From: JAGXQV01 sp964527565
GTDB lineage: Bacteria; Pseudomonadota; Gammaproteobacteria; Burkholderiales; Sulfuricellaceae
Direction of reading: 5' to 3'
NCBI GenBank assembly: GCA_964527565.1
Contig: CAZGOY010000043.1
Location: 1-25,323 of the forward strand
DNA length: 25,323 nt
Every line of letters begins with the position of its first letter. The first letter of the stretch is position 1. The translations under genes were made by a program, and so were the position numbers. Of this stretch, positions 23,640-25,323 are shown in pieces. The notes beneath the pieces were generated by a model. The model ran no database searches. It worked only from the letters and a program-made list of their open reading frames with translations, and was not told where the DNA came from.

Positions 23640-24497
23640 ATGAGCAGCGGAATAATCCTATTGATGGAAATCAATGAATTTGACAAAAATCGACTCGCTG
23701 CACCGTTACTTGATTTCATTGCCAATCTCGCCAAAGAAAAGCGAGGCACCCTGGTCAGCACCATGGCAGGAAAAATCGTATGCAAATTTGACGATCCTCA
23801 AGCCGCTTCAGAAACCGCCCTCCAAATACAAAAAAATCCCATGTCCCAATGCGCCCTTGGGAAACCACAAGTCCGAATCAGTTTGCATGACATTTCATCG
23901 ACAAAAGACGCTGCCGAGCTTGCAAAAGCTCTAAAAGTTTCCGTAAAAACCCTCTCCTTTGCAGACTTTGGAAAAACCGTGGTTTCTGCTTCCACGGCTG
24001 ATTTATTGGCTGGCGCACATACCTTCAATTTGATCCCGGAAACGGAAGAACGGAGCATCAAGGTTTTCGAGCTGGAAAAACCTCCGCTCATCCCCAAAGC
24101 CGAAGCGCATACATGTGTTATCCATACCTCGGGGGTGCGCGAAGTTTCCAACAGATGGGTGCAATTGGTTGTGGGTGGTCGCCAGGGGAAGAAATTTCTG
24201 GTCAGCGAAAAAAATAGCATCGTCACATTTGGGCGGAACGAAACCAACGATATCGTCATGGAAAGCGAAATGGTGTCCCGTTATCACGGATACGTCGAGT
24301 ACCGCGAAAGAAAGGTCTACATTACGGACAAATCTTCAAATGGCATTTTCATGTTTCCAATCTATGGCAATCAATACAAAATTTCAAAAGAATCAAAACT
24401 CATACCCGCACAAGGCTACTTCAGCTTGGGAAAATCCGTGGAAGAAAGTAGCAACTTGTCCATTCAGTTCAGAACGGTAATCGACGGAAACAGCTGA
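23640..24497 (+). CDS. Pseudo-cyclase/FHA-domain protein
   Basis: The 285-residue protein has an N-terminal class III cyclase-like fold (about 4-128): a first strand IILLMEINEFD where active enzymes have a metal-binding FADI-like motif, then GTLVSTMAGKIVCKFDD, VRISLHDIS and a helix AAELAKALKV. The catalytic Asp residues are not in place, so it is probably inactive. The C-terminal FHA domain (about 172-280) is well formed, with GR (198-199), SRYH (213-216) and SSNG (232-235), and would bind phosphothreonine peptides. A GGGGGA Shine-Dalgarno lies about 5 nt before the ATG. The gene is more AT-rich and Lys-rich than the rest of the window. No Ser/Thr kinase partner is in view. Confidence 0.87.
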   Translation: MSSGIILLMEINEFDKNRLAAPLLDFIANLAKEKRGTLVSTMAGKIVCKFDDPQAASETALQIQKNPMSQCALGKPQVRISLHDISSTKDAAELAKALKVSVKTLSFADFGKTVVSASTADLLAGAHTFNLIPETEERSIKVFELEKPPLIPKAEAHTCVIHTSGVREVSNRWVQLVVGGRQGKKFLVSEKNSIVTFGRNETNDIVMESEMVSRYHGYVEYRERKVYITDKSSNGIFMFPIYGNQYKISKESKLIPAQGYFSLGKSVEESSNLSIQFRTVIDGNS

Positions 24498-24642
24498 TCT
24501 GAGCGCCTCGGCGCGGCAATATGCTGACCAGCGATTCCGTGAACTGGGCAAGTATTGGGAGACGAACTGGCGGGCCAAGTTGATTCGGGGGGTAATTCTG
24601 ACAAAGTAATTAACCCGAACATTTCAATAAACCTCACCAAAC
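24498..24642. other. Short gene-free stretch after the FHA gene
   Basis: A short open frame of about 40 codons with no start codon (reading SARQYADQRFRELGKYW) follows the FHA stop and ends in TAA at 24607-24609. It may be a remnant of a lost coding sequence, but I cannot assign it to a family. A tiny GCGCC/GGCGC hairpin lies just after the FHA stop, without a T-tract. Confidence 0.3.
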
Positions 24643-24724
24643 CCCGTGGGAGCGGCCTTGGCCGCGAGTTTTTTGGTTCGGCTGCGAAAAGTCAAAATCT
24701 CGCGGCCAAGGCCGCTCCTACGGG
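24643..24724. repeat. REP/BIME-like inverted repeat
   Basis: Two 25-bp arms (24643-24667 and 24700-24724) are inverted copies with a single mismatch, separated by 32 bp. Each arm contains GGAGCGGCCTTGGCCGCGA, which is itself palindromic (GCGGCC-TT-GGCCGC). This matches the look of extragenic REP elements mobilised by RAYT (Y1 REP) transposases. No RAYT gene is in the window. Confidence 0.8.
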
Positions 24725-24789
24725 CAATGTGGTCTTTTGTGAAAAATCCGGGTCAAGTGGTCATATGTCAAGGGAAAAGGAGCACAACA

Positions 24790-25275
24790 ATGGCACAGCA
24801 AGAGAAAGTTTGGTACTACGCAAAGGGTGGGCAAAAATTTGGGCCATATTCAGGAATTGAACTGAGAACAATTGCCCAATCTGGAAAAATTTCCGCAAAC
24901 GATTTAATTTGGAAAGAAGGACTTGCAAAGTGGGTACCCGCATCGTCGGCAAAAGGGTTACTTCCGGTGACAACGCCTGCAGTACCGCCACCATTACCGC
25001 AAGAAGATACTTCAACCACAAGCCAAGCAGCCCCTTTGGAAGGGGAAAAATCGTTTGAAAAAAACGCAACCAATCATGCAAGCCCCGTTTCCAGCCCGGC
25101 TTTTTGGAACCCGCTAGCACTTTCCAACTGGAGTTTCTTATTGACCCCTGTTTTCGGTTCGTACTTGGTAGCGGAAAACTACAAGTCTATGGGTAAAGCC
25201 AAAGAAGTTAAGGGCGCAATGGAATGGTTCTATATCAGCATAGCGGTCATGCTTGCTGGTTTATTGTTGATGTAA
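24790..25275 (+). CDS. GYF_2 (DUF4339) domain membrane protein, possibly truncated
   Basis: The 161-residue product starts MAQQEKVWYYAKGGQKFGPY, the GYF_2 pattern, and continues to KISANDLIWKEGLAKWVPAS (domain about 7-54). A Pro/Ser/Thr-rich linker follows, then a hydrophobic segment (about 119-131) and a C-terminal helix (WFYISIAVMLAGLLLM). GYF_2 proteins are often membrane-bound with several helices, and their role is poorly known. An AAGGAG Shine-Dalgarno is about 7-8 nt before the ATG at 24790, which decides the start over longer upstream options. The stop is followed at once by IS-end-like repeats, and the protein ends inside a hydrophobic helix, so its natural C-terminus may be lost. 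Confidence 0.8.
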   Translation: MAQQEKVWYYAKGGQKFGPYSGIELRTIAQSGKISANDLIWKEGLAKWVPASSAKGLLPVTTPAVPPPLPQEDTSTTSQAAPLEGEKSFEKNATNHASPVSSPAFWNPLALSNWSFLLTPVFGSYLVAENYKSMGKAKEVKGAMEWFYISIAVMLAGLLLM

Positions 25276-25323
25276 ATCAGCGTGCAAAACTGACCAGGAA
25301 TCCGGGGTGATCAGCGTCCAAAT
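25271..25323. mobile_element. Possible left end of an IS21-family element (continues beyond window)
   Basis: Two near-identical direct repeats, ATCAGCGTGCAAA (25276-25288) and ATCAGCGTCCAAA (25310-25322), lie 34 bp apart, with AACTGACCAGG after the first. Multiple terminal repeats of this kind are typical of IS21-family ends. If the end is TG at 25271, the GYF gene's stop codon would be supplied by the element. istA and istB would lie outside the window, so this stays provisional. Confidence 0.45.

Overview
The window reads as chromosome of a fairly GC-rich Gram-negative bacterium. The operon carrying lpxH, two cyclophilins and a YkuD L,D-transpeptidase, divergent from a proteobacterial-type glnS, suggests a betaproteobacterium, perhaps of the Nitrosomonadales/Gallionellales kind. 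That placement is inference from gene content; no rRNA or other strong taxonomic marker is present.

Positions 1-14352 hold the most unusual part: a type I secretion locus read on the minus strand. A clear promoter (TTGACA, 18 bp, TATTAT) with a 24-bp palindrome at its predicted transcription start leads into five tightly packed genes. They are a NodT-like outer-membrane factor lipoprotein ending in a SPOR-like domain, an inverted LuxR/AAA regulator with an N-terminal HTH, a 1304-residue fusion of two type I ABC transporters with an internal degenerate C39-like domain, a HlyD/LapC-type adaptor, and a 1268-residue GspE/PilB-type ATPase fused to a double zinc ribbon and four fibronectin-III-like modules. 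A tRNA-Lys(UUU) with its own promoter and terminator follows. Beyond it a large Thr-rich gene starts at 781 and runs off the left edge. It begins without a Sec signal and enters a perfect nine-residue repeat (ATTPTTVTS), so it is the best candidate for the secreted substrate, probably a large surface adhesin.

Positions 14537-20856 hold a second minus-strand operon for envelope biogenesis: a TPR protein, an L,D-transpeptidase, periplasmic and cytoplasmic cyclophilins, lpxH (apparently started at CTG) and an orphan membrane histidine kinase, closed by a hairpin. glnS is divergent from it on the plus strand and is followed by a DUF4160/DUF2442 pair of toxin-antitoxin-like appearance.

Positions 23193-25323 look like an accessory tail, more AT-rich than the rest. 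It has an Xre regulator divergent from a pseudo-cyclase/FHA protein with a shared palindromic promoter, a REP-like inverted repeat, a GYF_2-domain membrane protein, and at the right edge two repeats that resemble the end of an IS21-family element.

Two proteins in the window, the LuxR-type regulator and the FHA protein, appear to carry degenerate class III nucleotide-cyclase-like domains. The SPOR fusion, the ATPase-FnIII fusion and the fused double ABC transporter together suggest a type I secretion variant that differs from the standard LapBCE or HlyBD-TolC arrangement.
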